A DNA stretch of 64,000 nt from Cryptomeria japonica (lineage: Eukaryota > Streptophyta > Pinopsida > Cupressales > Cupressaceae): NCBI RefSeq assembly GCF_030272615.1, contig NW_026729203.1:1-64000 (forward strand), written 5' to 3'. The notes beneath the pieces are model-generated. The model saw only the letters and a program-made list of their open reading frames with translations, was not told the origin of the DNA and did no database searches. A program made the position numbers and the translations under genes. Within the stretch, counting starts at the first letter, position 1; every line of letters starts with the position of its first letter. Positions 1 through 13,330 of the stretch are shown in pieces.

Positions 1-1540
1 CTCGCCCAGCTGGGGGGGGGGGATGGGGTACAAAAGAGCTTGACCCGGGCCTCTACCTTTTAATAAGTAAGGCGAGGTCATTTATGCATAGAGGAGATCG
101 AGGACCGAGAATCGAATAGATGCATCCATGCGAGTCTCATTACGCATATGATACGCCCTACTATGACTATAGTAGCGGGGCCCCTACCTATATAACTTTG
201 GCGATTCGTTCGTTCAGTCCTGTCCATCCGGTTGATTTGGTGTTGATCGGCTTTATAGCCGCCCCCCCCCCAGTCGATGAATGCTGATCGGCCCCTATCC
301 AAACCATCCGCTGGATGTTGATGCTGATGCTGATGCCGATGCCGATACCGGTGCTGATCGGGGCCCCTACCTTTGTGGGAGTATGCCCACGCAGATCTAT
401 GGCATGCCCCCTCTACTCTCTTCTGTTGGTTTGGAGATCGGCACCACTCCTAACCCAGCCCAGGGAATCTATCTGGCACCACAGAAGCAGATCCATGAAG
501 GTTGGTCTCCCGCACCCCGTAGGGCCTTCCGGTCATGGTCATTCAATATCCATGCTGTTGGTCATGCCGGTCAGGGATCTATGCTGTTCTATGCTGTTGG
601 TACCTATGGTTCCAGCTTCCCGACTCAATCATGAAGGCCTTCATCGGCACCACAGAAGGGGATCTATCTATCTGGCACCATACTCGCTTAGCCCTATCTA
701 TAGCCCCTACTATATCAAGGGGTGCCGGGGGTGGGGGGGGGGTTGGCTGGTTCATCTCTAAGGGAACGGGCTCTGGGAAAGACCTCTCAGTAAACGGCAT
801 TAACAACGGTTTAAATCGCCTTTCCATCTATAGTTGGGTGAACCTCTGAGCTGGTCGACATAAATGACCAAAGCACCCAGGAACACTTCTTTCTTTCGGT
901 CAGGTGACGCCGCTAAGGTCATGGGGAAGAATGCTCCTTGTCAGCAGATCGTGAATGGAATTAATCCTTGGCCCCTACCTATATAGCGGCTCCGGTCATG
1001 ACCAACAGCATAACAGCTTAGATACAGGAGTTGGTATTTTCCATCCAACAGCATCAATATTTCCACTGGTACTGGTACAGCAATAGTATCCTATCCGTAT
1101 CACACAGCATCGAATAGATGTATCCGTGCATGCTCCATCATATCACGTATATGATGCATCCGTGTTACTAATCACCTTCTTTTATGGTATCGATCACAGC
1201 AACCTTTTAATCCCCATCCGACTTTAGCGCAATAGTAGGGATCCTATCCGAATGGTATTTCCTCTCCCCCCCAGCGGGCTCAACCGCCCTGTATCGGCCA
1301 ACAATCGACGCGGCTCGACCAACCCCCCACTATAGATAGGGCATCTATATTGGCCAATTTGAAGGCTTTCTAACACTCCATCTATGCCCTATGGATAGTA
1401 GGGCTCCTCCCATTGGATAAATAGGGGTTCCGGGACCCCTCCCGAGGGAACTAGGAGTCGAGGTAGCTGCTCCCGTTCAATAATCTGTGCCGGCTGGTCC
1501 GGCCCAATAAGAGAATCTGTTGAGGAAGGAGGGTATGGAG
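1..1540. other. Non-coding spacer with hexanucleotide and low-complexity repeats
   Basis: No gene recognised. A GATGCT/GATGCC hexamer run lies at 312-358. From 281 to 660, units such as ATGCTGTTGGT and GGCACCACAGAAG recur irregularly, resembling the low-complexity arrays at 25, 35, 48 and 59 kb. Overlapping ORFs here are by-products of the repeat. The rest, with GCCCCTACCTATATAGCGGC-type motifs, is anonymous GC-rich spacer. Confidence 0.6.
312..358 (+). repeat. GATGCT/GATGCC hexanucleotide run
   Basis: Roughly seven imperfect hexamer copies (GATGTT, GATGCT, GATGCC, GATACC) in tandem. In one frame they would encode alternating Asp-Ala. Confidence 0.85.
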
Positions 1541-2595
1541 GGACCTCTGGTTTAAATGCCCAGAGGAAGGAATGGAACTATTCGCCGATCCGGGGTGGGT
1601 GGGAATAAGAAGTTGGCGAGACTCGACTTACAGGATAGGGCAAATCTTCTGAATTTATTTCAATTAAGAAATTCCTTTATTTCGGCAGATTTCAATGCCC
1701 TACAATTCTATGGCGGGGGTGGGAACGTCAGGAGGTAGAACCCTTCAAAGAGTAGGGGGGGGGGGAATTCTAAGGCAGGCAGGCTGCCCCGAGGCTAAGA
1801 GATTTGGAGGTGGATAGACCCCGGTCCGCAGGCCTTCCTACCTGATCTATGGCGGGCAGGCGGAAAGGCACGAGCAGGCCGTGGGCGAGGTGACACTAAT
1901 CTAATCAGTGGGATCTACAATTCCCGGGGTGGGGGGGAATTGTGGCTGTGCCAGCTTTCCATATGGTGGAATCATCGATTGGGGTGGAACTAAAGTCTAA
2001 CTACGCGGGGACAGCTACGTGGGGGGACAAGCCCAGTCATGGGTCGTTTCTCGTCCTTCTAATCAACTGGTCTAGTAACATGGGCATCTCCTCACTCAAT
2101 TAAGGTAGGAAAGCTTACTCACCGATATGAGACGGGATATCATTCATTCGTTCAACTATAGTGGGGTGGGCATGCAGGGACATACAGACCATTCTACTAT
2201 ATACAGATAGACGGAAGGGAGATACGGATGGATGGATAGAGGGATACGCAGATGGACAGATAGAGACTACTCCTTTGGAAAGAGAGGGATTTAAGAGAGG
2301 AGAGCTATATCCGGGTGGGGGGGGGGGAATTCTAGTTATTTCCGGGCATTTCCGTAATACAGATCCTTGATCCACCTTACGAGACCTGCTGCTAACTAAT
2401 TTTCATCATCTGATCGCTCCGCTGAGCCCACCCTAACCTTCATCCTCCCTCCCACCCCCGGGGTAGTGGCGGTGGTTTTACCCTATGGGTACGGCGAAGA
2501 AAGCCTCCCCACTAAACGGGTTACTGTAGCGAACCATACCGGCAGGCAGTAATTTCGGTAGCATACACGGGCAAGGAAGGCCCCAATCCTTTTAA

Positions 2596-2634
2596 GCCCC
2601 CTACTATTCTAAGGCCCTACTATTCTAAGGCGCC
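2596..2634 (+). repeat. Tandem pair of TACTATTCTAAGG hairpin repeats
   Basis: Two overlapping copies of GCCC-CTACTATTCTAA-GGC share the GGCC in the middle. This is the most frequent dispersed family in the window (about 70 copies counted by eye on both strands). Confidence 0.85.
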
Positions 2635-3043
2635 CCCAAGACACACTTTTTTATTCCACTAACCCGGCGTGCATGTCTATAGGTGGTGGAGTCAAAATTT
2701 CCGAGTAGTTGAAAGCCAGTTCATTATATCCTCTCTGTGTATTCGCAGCATTTGGTTAAGGCAAAGAACTCCGAATGCAATCGAGGAAGCGCCCTTCCCT
2801 CTCAATGCCCGGGCGAGTCCCAAGTATCATCAAGAACAGTTTGAGTTATTATCAGGTGTCGGTTGCAGGATTTCTGTTACTAGATTGATTTATCCCATTT
2901 CCACCGCTTTCATCTTGCTTTTCCGCCTGTTGGCCCTATAGTTCCCTTAGGGGGGGACTACTTTACCTCCCACCCATCCCCGGGTTGGGTGGGACGAGAA
3001 GGACCCGTAGGGGTTCTATAGCGGTAGCAGCTAGTCCCGAGCG

Positions 3044-3067
3044 TTATTCTAGCGGGCTAATTAATTA
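3044..3067 (+). repeat. TAGCAGGCT-ATTAATTA dispersed repeat
   Basis: A copy of the TTCTAGCAGGCTGATTAATT family with one change (GCGGG). Other good copies: 4636-4658, 11444-11467, 19141-19163 and 34422-34446. Shorter or inverted copies occur near 11555, 13270, 17085, 34605, 58095 and 61560. Confidence 0.8.
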
Positions 3068-3230
3068 CTAAGGGTGGGGGGGACTCGATAGCTTTCTATA
3101 GCGGTAGCTAGTTGGGGAAATGCAATAGAGAAATAGTTCTCCCGAGCAGGAGGGAATAAACCCAGAATGGAGCAAGCAGATCAGTTTCAATAGTAGGTAG
3201 CTAGCCCCTACCTCTATAGTGGGTAGGCGG

Positions 3231-4170
3231 TCGATCTTATTAGTTCTGGTTTGTTAAAGCCAAGGCATCTGGAACACTCCAGTCCAGCCCACCTTTCTCA
3301 GTCCGTCCGGAAAGATAAGGGAACGGTGAAGTGGGATTAGCTGGGTCGGTTTTTTGGGAGATAAAGGTGGGTGTGGATGTTTCAACGTCTGTCCCCCGGG
3401 GGATGAAGGAGGGGTCGAGACCCATAAGAACTAGTGGGATTGGATGAAGGTAGGTGGAATGAATGAGTACCAGGTCGGCCATCGATTGAAGATGTTGAAC
3501 CCATTGACTGGAATCGATGAAGAACCTAGGAGCTCTCGTCTTTCAAAAACTTTTTCAATAGATCCTGCTTCGGAAGGATCCGGCCGGCTGGTGGTAAGTA
3601 GTTCATCCGCTACTCATAAGGAAAGGACGTATAGGGGTGTTACGTACTGCTTGGCCTTGCCCCTGGGAATATGGAGGGCAGGGCCCTGTTACGGGAATGA
3701 AGAAAGAGGGAAAGGGGTTCCACCCGCCTACGGAAGTGTTATTAATGGAGGTGCACCCACCCCTACTGACTATTTTCTATTTCCAACCGTATTTGGAGCT
3801 TCCTCGCATTCTCGATCCGTTACATCTTCCATGCTTGCTCGGAATTGGAATAGATAGGAATTGTTTGACTCACCTTGCCTTGCTCGAATGAATGACCTTG
3901 GGGTTCAGAAATGGATTAGTGAGAAAGAACTATCTAGAGTAGGGGCTTTGCGATGCCTACTAGTCTAAAGGGGCGATGGAAGAATGAGTTTACTAGCCTC
4001 CTTGTACCAGTCGCCCTTCAAATAATAGGGGCCGTTGCTCTTGCTCCGAGCCCTGTAGGAGAAAGGGAGGTCAGACCTTTCTTGAATGAAATGAAAGGGC
4101 GGTTGCGAGACGGCACATCCCAAGCCTTTCTCTCATTAGTATGGATCTAGCCGGGTCTCCATATTATTGG
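3231..4170. other. Repeat-poor spacer with unassigned ORFs
   Basis: This stretch lacks most of the dispersed motifs and has overlapping open frames on the plus strand (137 codons from 3444, 84 codons from 3637, 65 codons from 3953). None shows a recognisable motif or an obvious start context. It may be a relic of older mitochondrial or imported sequence. Confidence 0.4.
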
Positions 4171-5420
4171 TACCGCTCCGTTTCATTATTGGGGTAATGA
4201 ATTAACCCCATAGAAGTAGGGCTCGCCCGTGTTTATATTGTCCCACCATTATTTGTTAAGGGGGTAAGGGCTTCTAGATGCTTGTGAGATTACTGGCTAA
4301 GTACCCTTTGTCGATTTGGTTACCTGATCAACCAACTATAGAAAGAAGGGGGTTGCCGTGGTTGCCAACTCTAGTCGGGGGGTGGGTCCGTCTCTAGAGG
4401 TTGGTTCCGGTGAGGAGTGAAACCTCGGGCTTGCAGCCCAGGTAGGTCCTTGGCTTCGAGCAACTATAGAACCCCTACGGGTCCTTCTCATCCCAACTAC
4501 TCCTCCCGGGTGGGGGGGGGTAGTTCACCTACCGAGAGTATAGAGTAGTAGGGCGGAAACGTCGACTGATCAAGCCCTATAGATTGTAGGGGCGAATAGT
4601 AGGGCCATAGATTAGGTAGGGGCCCTGGAGCTAGGTTATTCTAGCAGGCTAATTAATAAGGGTGGGGGGGGGATGGATTATAGGGCCCGGTAACTATAGT
4701 GGGTGGCTCTGGGGACCCGGCCCACTAACTATATAAAGGATAGGGCTCGGCTAGAAAGGATAGGGGCGGCGGACTATAGTTGTCGTGGCTAGGTCCATCC
4801 AGCTACCCGGCCCCCTACCTCTATAGCCGAGATGGGGTGACCCAACCAATGTTACTCAGGTGGCCTCCGCGACTATAGATGGCCATCTATTATAGTAGTG
4901 ATGCAAGCCCCCTGTGGTAACCCCGTAGTCCCAAAAGACGAAGGGGTGGGGCGATAAAGCGCTAAAGCTGGGTCCCGAACTAACTAATTAGAACCGGCGG
5001 CCTACCTCCCTCTAGCCCATCTAGCCGAGGGAGGGGCCCTATGTTCGGGCCCAGCCCTATCCGGGATATAGAGGTAGGGGGGGCCGTGGGCCAAACCCGA
5101 ACAGAAGAGGTTCCTTGAGATAGAATGGATAGGGCGGTCCCTTTCCGGATGGACTTAACCTCAGAACATGATAAAGAAGATCCGGAGGGCCCCACTTTCG
5201 GCTTCTAGGGGGGATAGGGCCTCACAAGACAAGGCAGACCGGGAGGGGGCCCTACTATTATCTCTAGCCCGGCCCCTCCCGGTCTAAACTACTCTTACTA
5301 CTCCGGTCCACCATCTATTATAGACGTGATACAACTGATGACTTATAGTCGTCGTATCACTCTAGTCGAGAAAGGTGGGGTGACCCAACCAAGAATCACT
5401 CTATTCTAGACTTGTTGATC
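4171..5420. other. Repeat-rich spacer
   Basis: No gene seen. There are many short motifs around CTATAG plus TAGGGC or GGCCC. A TAGCAGGCTAATTAATAAGG copy lies at 4642. Two related GTGATAC / CGTGATACAACTGATG-type patches occur near 4890 and 5320. Confidence 0.55.
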
Positions 5421-7780
5421 GATCCCCCGTAGTGGCTAGGTCAATATATTGGATGAGAAAGGGCAGAGCGAAAGCGGCGGTTCGCCCGGAGGGGGCGGCC
5501 CGGCGCTGCGCTTAATTAATGGATACAACTGGTACACCGTAGGTTGGCCGACCCGCCTCGATCCGTATGGGCTTCATTTTCAAGGGCGAAATCTGAGATG
5601 GGCCCCTATAGATCCATATGGCGCGAGATCTATGTAGATAATGCACGCTGCAAACTATCTCGAGTAGGGGGGGCCGGGGCACCTTCGTCTCTTTCTTCTC
5701 ATTGGTTCGAGTCGAGAAGCGGATAGAAGTGGTTCTCATTTAATTAGATGAATTCAATAACTATAGAACCCCCGGGCGAAATCTTTGACGAGAAAGACGA
5801 CTATAGTTCGTTTTACTGATGACCTTTGCCGAAGATAGGACTCGGGGAAGGACCCCCGCCTATCCAGTAGGATCTAACCTATTATTGCGGGCACGGCACT
5901 CACTGGTCTAGCGTGATAGCACCGACGGTACTGCGTTGGGGATTGAATAATTCATCGAAGCGACGAGACCGGCCAGGCCGGGATGGAGCGGGACGTTCTG
6001 TGAATCGGAGAGTAAGTGGAATATGAAGAATAACAACATGACGGAGAAGCGCTTGAATAGGCACTCTTAAGACTATATAACGGGAGAGAGCATGCACTCG
6101 ACCAACCGAGCACCGAGCAAGAGTCGAGTCCCCCGTCCTCCCAAGCGGGGCATTCTCCCTATCTATCTTAAGAGCTTTCTGCCTCTCCCGCCCCTTCAAA
6201 CAGAGTTAGTTCGTATCGATATTAGCTTTAGTAATAACGATTCATAGACTGAACCCGCAATATGAATGATAGGGCTCCGGTCGAGCCGAGTGCGAGCGGA
6301 AGTGCCCGGCACTCGACCTTTCTTTAGGCACTTATTCAAGTAAGGAGGTGCAATGTCCAACTATTTAATCTCATTAAAGCGCGCGCTTTTCGTTATTACT
6401 AAAGAATATGATTGACTCGGGTCGAATTACGTATCTAATAGTAAAGGAACGAAGTGCTCTACCTTTTCAAAGCCATAAGCATGTGCGAGACATGGATGGT
6501 CAAATCGGAAAGGGGGTTTTGTCGTGACTTTTCAGGTAGCGGGGACTTGAAAGTGGCTGGATCGAATCCAAATCAATAGGAAAGAAAAGCCCGGGTTTTC
6601 AGTAAGCCGCACTCCGGGGTTTTGCTTGGGGGTTTTGGCCGGGTAGGCCCCTGGTTAGTTCACTGGAACTCACTGGTTCGAATAGAGACCATGGGATACT
6701 CGTAGGGGTCCCGTATCTCCGTGCTCTGGTACTCGCAAGTGACTTCGTAATAGAATACTTTTCCGATTCAAACTGCTTCAGAAAGCCCTTTATTCCATTG
6801 TTCTCCGGACGGAGTCATGGCATAATCAGGTGCACTCCAGAAGAAACAGCTCTTCAAACACTCTCTATTATAAAGCGCCCAGTAGGGCACCAACACAATA
6901 TCGCATTGCTGGATCGAGTATCGCATGTTCTATCGACGCCCGATCCTCCGAAACCAATTTACCAGATGTGTGACCCCTTTCCGAATAGAATCGGAATTGT
7001 GTAAATGTTTTCATCATACCCGAAGCGCAGTGAACGGCGGCTGCCAGTTCGGCATTTATCGCACTTTAGAGGGGAGCTAGCTCTGCTCTCTGACTCTTAT
7101 CAACCAGCTCTTGCTGAGAACGAGTAGGTAGCCGCCCTATTCCTCTCGTTCGTTTCTCGCTGCCTGACCCCCAAGGAGGCAAAAGTTTTGACCAACGAAG
7201 CACCTCTCTCTCCTTATGACAGCCCCGTATCCTAAACAAGCGGGTACTTTAAAACAAAACGAGATCTAGATGGCCGAGCAAATCGAAGCTATTTCTAGGC
7301 CCAATATAGAGGTAGGGCTTCCACGGAATCAGTTAATCTCCCTTCACAGCAAAACATTGAATGGTAAAGCGGAGCTGAATGAACCTTCGAGTAGTAGATA
7401 CCTTTTTCTCATTCATTCAGAAGCAGGCCCTACTATTCTATGGGGGATTCGCAGTGAGAGATCCTGAGCGAAGAGATCTGATAATAGGGGGGTTGCCTGT
7501 ATCGGCGAGATTCGATGGCAACCCCCGATATCTCCGCTCAAGAGCGGATTACCAGAGATAAAGAAGTGAATGCCCTACTATCTTAGCCGGGGGTTGAGCG
7601 TTTATTTCTTCAAGTTGTTTTTCGTTGGTCGAGTGCTTATCGCCTTAGTGCCCGTGGGGGGGGTATCTCCCGAAATTAAGGTCGCTTGCCGGGAGATACG
7701 ACCATGGGTCTTATTTGTTCTGTGGCTGGATCGACTCCGTTTCTTCGCATGTCGAGATGGAGCTTAGGCTCGATCGTTTG
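5421..7780. other. Mostly repeat-poor spacer
   Basis: No gene recognised. A GGCACTCGACCTTTCTTTAG motif occurs at 6309. A good ribosome-binding-like AAGGAGG precedes an ATG at 6353, but that frame closes after about 20 codons. One hairpin repeat (CCCTACTATTCTATGGG) is at about 7430. Open frames of 60-99 codons exist on both strands without recognisable motifs. Confidence 0.45.
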
Positions 7781-8160
7781 GATTGGTGCTCGAATGCCCT
7801 ATCGTCTCTATCTGGATTGGTCGAGGGATGGGTCATACAGGGCGCCCACTATAGGAAGGTAGGGGGGCCCAAGTCAGTCCATTAATCTTTTCAGGGGGTT
7901 TTTTACGAGGCACCAGACGCGTTCTCGACGGCTATGGGTCCCGTATGCTAGGACATGATCCCGCAATCCTCGTAATCCGGTACACCTAGAGGACTTAAAT
8001 GATGCTTATAGAGGTGGTTCACTGAAATGATGGATGCTTCAGAATTACGAAGAGAATAACTAGGATAAACAGGGGAGAACTGAACTAACTCCATACTGGT
8101 TCGTTCGGGCTCACTAACCGCCCTATAGATAGTAGGGGGCGGACTTCGGAATACTCCATA

Positions 8161-8200
8161 CTGCCATACAATAACTGGACCTGCCATACAATAACTGGAC
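8161..8200 (+). repeat. Exact 20-bp tandem duplication
   Basis: CTGCCATACAATAACTGGAC occurs twice in direct succession. Related CATACTG fragments continue to about 8260. Confidence 0.95.
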
Positions 8201-9166
8201 TACTAAACCGGGCATACTGGTTACTCCATACTGCTTCCATACGATCATACAGTAACTAGACCCATAGGCTGGTTGACTGACCTAATTCGATTCTACCATG
8301 TCATCGGCCTAACCGGATATATTAGTCAGGCTGGTTTACTCCGATCACTAAGACTTCTCCCACTGTCCCCGAACGGAGAGCAATCGGAATGGATTCGTTC
8401 AACTGCCGGATATAGAGGAGGTAGGGCTGGCCCAATTCCAACAAGAAGGGCTTTCTTATCAGGTAGGTGCCCCTATCGCCTATCTATAGTAGGGCTAAGG
8501 TTGGGCCCTATGAATGAGAAAGGCCCAATCAATAGGCCTATCTATAGTAGGGGATCCGGCGGGAAGGAAGAAGAATAAGTAAGTGCACCGGAGCTCCCCC
8601 ATTCCAGCAGCTCTTATTTATCCCATTCCGATCCGAACGCGTACATCAGGTCGAGTACTCGTCCAGCTTTATTGATTGAATCCAGCCGGCCATAGTATCG
8701 ATCGCCCCATTCGGGGGCGAAGCCGCCCACCTCCACCCCCACCCCCACCCCCACCACCACGGCCCCCCCTACCATTCCCCCCCACCCGGGGGTAGGGGTA
8801 GGGCATAATCCCAACGCGGAGCGGCTACCTGAACCTCGAGTCGCGCGTTGGCTAAGCCGCCCACCCCCACCACCACGGCTATATAGGTAGGGGGTAGGGG
8901 GTAGGGGCTGGACATTTGCTTGGGTTAGCTCTTAATCAACGGGGTGGGTGGCCTCTACTATTCTGACGGGTACAACTCTGCAATCTCGATTTCCTGCCTT
9001 CACCACCCCGTACGCGAATAGTAGGGCCAGAATGAATGAATTCAATTTTGGATGCCCTTACCTAACCTACCTTACCTTCTCTACCTTCCCCACCCAACCT
9101 AACCAACTCTACCTAACCTACCCAACCGGTGGGCAGGCGTACCTACGGGCCTCCCACCCTCTTATC

Positions 9167-9184
9167 GATTCTATACGTAACATG
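9167..9184 (-). repeat. CATGTTACGTATAGAATC dispersed repeat (copy)
   Basis: An exact copy of an 18-bp motif found about 40 times. Exact or near-exact plus-strand copies: 9949, 11765, 22131, 28922, 31387, 34658, 54157 and 60936. Minus-strand copies: 9167, 11190, 12018, 24872, 58170 and 60873. Variants have GTGACG, ATTACG or GTGTAG in place of GTTACG. Confidence 0.9.
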
Positions 9185-9240
9185 GGATTCGGCTTACCCC
9201 TACTAGAACCCCTTTCGGGCCCTTAGTCTCCTCCTCCCGG

Positions 9241-10700
9241 TGGGGCGGGTTTCGGTTAGTGGTTTGTGGTTGAACAGGTATGATCTAGACGACCACATTC
9301 TTGTTCAATGGCGCTCAATTTATTGTTGTGCCGGTTGGAGATCCTGTTCCATTTCTGAGTGACTTTCCGGCCATTCGAGTCGGATGAATAGATAGGTCAT
9401 CACATCTTGAGGCAATGTGGTGCACTTCCGTCCCACCCAGGGCCATATAGGGCATAAGGGCCAAGTGTTTGAATCCCTCCCGGATCCCATCTATTCAACT
9501 GTTTCTCCATTCCTGGGTGATACTACCACCGCTATTCCCATTGATTCCACTTCTTGCCGCCCTTTTAGATATAGTTCGCCTGCAGGCAGGCAGGCAGGCG
9601 CTTCACCCTTTACTGTCGAGTGGGATCAGTTCGTGTCAAAAAGTACTAGATCACCGCCCCTATCCATAGTTATTGGGATGGCTTTATCACCCTGCTTCCA
9701 TAATGGCAAGAGGGGAACCACCGCCACTGCCATTTAGAGTTTTTTCTTCGCCTTTTTTCCCGGGAGAGTGGAAATGCAGGATGAGGTGCACCTAGGAAAG
9801 CAGAGAGAGTCGGGGTAATCTTCTTTTTGCTGGTTGTTCAAACGAGAAGAGGCAAGAAGGTTGGGCCCGAACAAGCCTCTTCTATACGTCACATGCATGG
9901 GTGGTACCGAAAAAATAGAAGAGAGAAAGGTAGGAACTCCCAACCAACCATGTTACGTATAGAATCGCCATCGAGAAAGGTAGGGCATGCGCCCCGCTAC
10001 AAGAACAAACAGACTCTCCATATAATTGTAGGGGGCTCCTATAGTTGCTGATTCGATTGCCCCGTCCCGAATGAGATCCTTCTTCCCAGTAGGGCCTTCC
10101 GTAAGTTGAGTCAAGCCGATTACTCTATCCCGCGCGGGTGAAAGGGGTAGAGGAGATGGATGAGAAGGTCTCGGTGGGGAAAGCGAGAACTTGCCGGAAG
10201 GGGCGATACGAGATTCGATGCCAGCTCTTATCCGCCTTCCGAAAAGAGGGGTTGGGGCGAAGGAGCTATCCCGATCGAGTCCATACACTGCTAATTATGC
10301 TTGATCGTAATGGTTGGCAGTATCAGACCCATCCAACAATCCCCTCCCACCCTGTTCACAGGGATTCGATCAGCGACCTTGCTACTTTTTGAGATAGCGA
10401 AAGGCATGCATATTTTATTGCTTTGATGTTTCATTCTTGTTGTGGTTTGTTTCTCTACTACACATGCCATGATACCTAGTTGTGGCAACCCTTCCTTCAT
10501 TTCATTTTCATCTGCCCACCCATCCCAATAACTATGGATAGGGGTGGGCATGTGTAGTCTATAATCGCTTCCTTCATCGTGGTGGGTGTGTTGTTTCCGG
10601 TGGGCCCTATCTTTGCTCATCTTCTTCGACCATAATTTTCAATTCTAGATGATAGAACTAGTTCTAGGGTTGGTCCAGTGCCCTACGGGGTACACCCCAT
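9241..10700. other. Spacer, few repeats
   Basis: No gene recognised. It contains a GCAGGCAGGCAGGCAGGCG run at about 9582 and an 18-bp dispersed motif copy at 9949-9966. Open frames up to 111 codons (9953-10288, minus) overlap each other on opposite strands and show no family signature. Confidence 0.45.
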
Positions 10701-13330
10701 TTAGAATAGTAGGGATAGGTAGGTCCCGAGGTGAATAAGTTTCATAGCTAAGATATTATGCTCACCCACAGGCAAAGAGATAGATGTTACTCCGCCCAGC
10801 CTCCCAACCCACCTCTGAGTACATGCTCTTTTCCACCTTTCCCAGCCCCTGCTGGCGAGAAAGATATGCAATCATTCATTCCGGGTTGGTTTCGAAGCCG
10901 ATAGCCCTACTACCTATATCTGCGCTTGCTGGCTGGTGGAATGGCTGGCTCGCTGCCCCCGGATAGACTCAACCGATTAAGAACGACGTAAGTTTTCTCG
11001 CTCTCCGCAACTACTATATTGGAGGGGGCTAGCAACAACTATATTGGAGGGGGGCCATAGTTCTCCTCAATTCTGCCAGTAATCAGTTCATGCGAGCCGC
11101 CCCAATTATATGGGAGGGGGTGGGAGGAGGCGGCTGGGGGCCCGCCCGGGGGAGGCGGATCGATCTCTTATTCGTCATGTCGCAAGGTGGATTCTATACG
11201 TAACATGGGGCCCGGCCCGAAAACTTCTCTGGACAGGCAACTATCAATAATCGGAACCTTTTAATTGGATGGGAAGCAATGAAACTGACGTTGGATGAAT
11301 TATAGTTCTACAATGGAATGATATGGACGATTCTGTCTCGTATTCGGGAGCTGTTTGATTGCAAGCGAATAGTGATAGGTCGGGAGCGTCATATGTGTGG
11401 TGGTTGGCTTCTCGATAGTAGGGCTTCAGCCAGAGGACCCTACCTATTCTAGCAGGCTGATTAATTACAGTGTGCATTCACGCATGAAGCAACTATGATT
11501 CCCTCCCACCCGGGGATTCTAGTGGTGGGTGGGAGAACCTACGGGGCGAATAGGCAACCTCTAGCAGGCGTACATTAATGTTGGCTACCCCTACCCCCCC
11601 CTACTATTCTAAGGGCGTCGATTGAAGGTTAGCCAATTCTAGTTCCGCAGCAGGAACTATAATGAAGCACCCGCCCCTACAATAATATACCTCCCTGCAG
11701 GGGGGCGGCTGGTAGGAATAAGGGGTGGGCCCCTACTATTCTATGGCAGGTGGATGATAGTTGGCATGTTACGTATAGAATCAATCGAACTAGCCGGGTT
11801 CTCCTAGCAGGCTAATTGAGGAGCAGAGTGAATCGGGAACAACTAGAGTCTAGTAGAATTATGGAACCGACTCACCATAGATAGGTAGGGCCGATACAGT
11901 AGGCATTGAACCGACGGAACCTACGCCCCTACAATTCGAGAGACCTCCACAAGGCTAATCTCTCCTCCCGCCCCCATAGCCCTACAATTCTATGGGGGCC
12001 TGCTAGAGGTTGCACTCGATTCTATACGTAACATGCTCACCCCCCCCCTACAATTCTATGGGCATAGTTGAACCGGTCGGAGGGATCACTGGTTTCATTC
12101 TCTAATCCGCCTATACACTCGATTGACCCTATATATCTATCTGGCGAGGGGATATAGATTAGATAGGCCCCGCCCCTATATCTCTATCTGGGGTCATTGC
12201 CCGTCGGGGGAGTCCCTCCCCCTCCAGATAGCCAGATAGATAGGGTAGGGGCCTATCTAAACTAAAGTAGCCCCCTCTTCATGCCTCATCATAGCATAGC
12301 TCGGGTTGGCTCACGAACCGGCGGCTCGCCTTCCGGTGGATCATAACTACCGTATCGGAAATAGGAAAGGGTGGAAAGCCTTCACACACTTGCCTAAATA
12401 AACAGATTCGCCTCCCCCCCACCCCGGGTGCTTCGATTCGTTGTAGTACCCCCCCCCATACATAGATAGGGGGCCCTCTCCCTTTGGCGTTTAGTTTCTA
12501 AAGAAATCCCCTTTGCTTGAACAGTGGACCGAACCGCGTACCATTCGAACAATGGTATAGGCGGGGGCAGGACCCGCAGTCTTCAGGTGGCGAGTCGACC
12601 CCCCTATCTATTCTACTCTACCCCGGCTATAGGTGGGTGCAGCCGTACAGCTACTGGCCATACTATGTACGTGACGTGACCGGTGTAGTTAGAATGCCGC
12701 TCTCTACCATAGTCTAGCCCTATAGTGATGCCGCTCTCTACTCCCTATTGGCCATTGTAGCATGATTGGCACTACAGTGATGCGAACCGATTGTATCCCA
12801 GTCCCAGATAGATAGATGTCTATCCCATATGACTGTGAAACCTACCCAACCGATTTCTAGATGGGTAGATCTTAGGGAAGGTCGACTCGAATCGATGGCA
12901 TATATAGAGTGGGGCTATCTCATGTGCAGAATGAAGCGAACCTCCGCATGGGAACTACCCTGGCCCAAGCACCCCTGCATATGCAGAGGTAGATGCCTTT
13001 GTAGGGGCCAAGCACCCCACCCTTCCAGAGGCAACTAGAATCCCCACCCTGCAGAGCCATTATAGTTGGGTGGGTGGGAGGATAGAGAAGCCAGGAGTCT
13101 GCTGGGCCAACGATTAATTGGTTGGGAAAGGTAGATGCCGTTGGATAAGTCCGTACTATAGTTCCCACCCACCCGGGAATAGAAGGTCCCCGGGGCCCAC
13201 CCATCCCGGAACTTTACTATTCCCTCCCACCCAATAGATGGGCCCTCCCACCCGGCTGTTATTGTAGGGCTAGCAAGCTGATTAATTACTCCCACCCACC
13301 ACTAGAAGTAAAGTTGGCATTTAGGCAGAA
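10701..13330. other. Repeat-rich spacer
   Basis: No gene seen. It holds two near-identical AACTATATTGGAGGGGG units near 11008-11055, dispersed 18-bp motifs (11190, 11765, 12018), a TAGCAGGCTGATTAATTA copy at 11449, several TACAATTCTATGG hairpins near 11610-12060, and a self-complementary CTATCT/AGATAG-rich stretch at 12125-12265. GTACTATAGTTCCCACCCAC lies at 13153. Confidence 0.55.
13153..13174 (+). repeat. ACTATAGTTCC-CACCCACCC dispersed repeat
   Basis: The palindromic half ACTATAGT(T) is followed by CCCACCCACCC. Close copies: 16185-16206, 16488-16513 and 58351-58368. Variants with AACTAGAATTCCC or AACTATGATTCCC precede CTCCCACCC at about 13784, 13978, 17761, 17968 and 18254. Confidence 0.85.

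Larger units (their letters stand above)
1541..3230. other. Repeat-rich spacer
   Basis: No recognisable gene. It contains G-run plus AATTCTAG motifs (1755, 1922, 2312), an AGATAGAC/GGATGGAT-rich stretch at 2200-2275, a tandem pair of the GCCC..GGGC hairpin at 2596-2634, and a TTCTAGCGGGCTAATTAATT element at 3046-3065. The 90-codon ORF from 2669 resembles nothing I know. Confidence 0.55.
7781..9240. other. Repeat-rich spacer with a 20-bp duplication
   Basis: No gene seen. There is an exact 20-bp tandem duplication at 8161-8200, C-rich runs at 8725-8790, and an ACCTAACCTACC-like pyrimidine-rich low-complexity tract at 9058-9130. A GATTCTATACGTAACATG copy lies at 9167-9184. Confidence 0.55.

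Noticed and set aside
6342-6420. AAGGAGGTGCAATG as a ribosome-binding site and start
   Set aside because: The frame closes after about 20 codons, and plant mitochondria do not rely on Shine-Dalgarno sites.
7019-7045. AAGCGCAGTGAACGGCGGC, reminiscent of a conserved large-subunit rRNA segment
   Set aside because: The bases on both sides do not follow the rRNA, so only a chance match of under 20 bases remains.
9058-9130. CCTAACCTACC tract as a telomere-like repeat
   Set aside because: Units are irregular and differ from the plant telomere unit; it is simple pyrimidine-rich low complexity.
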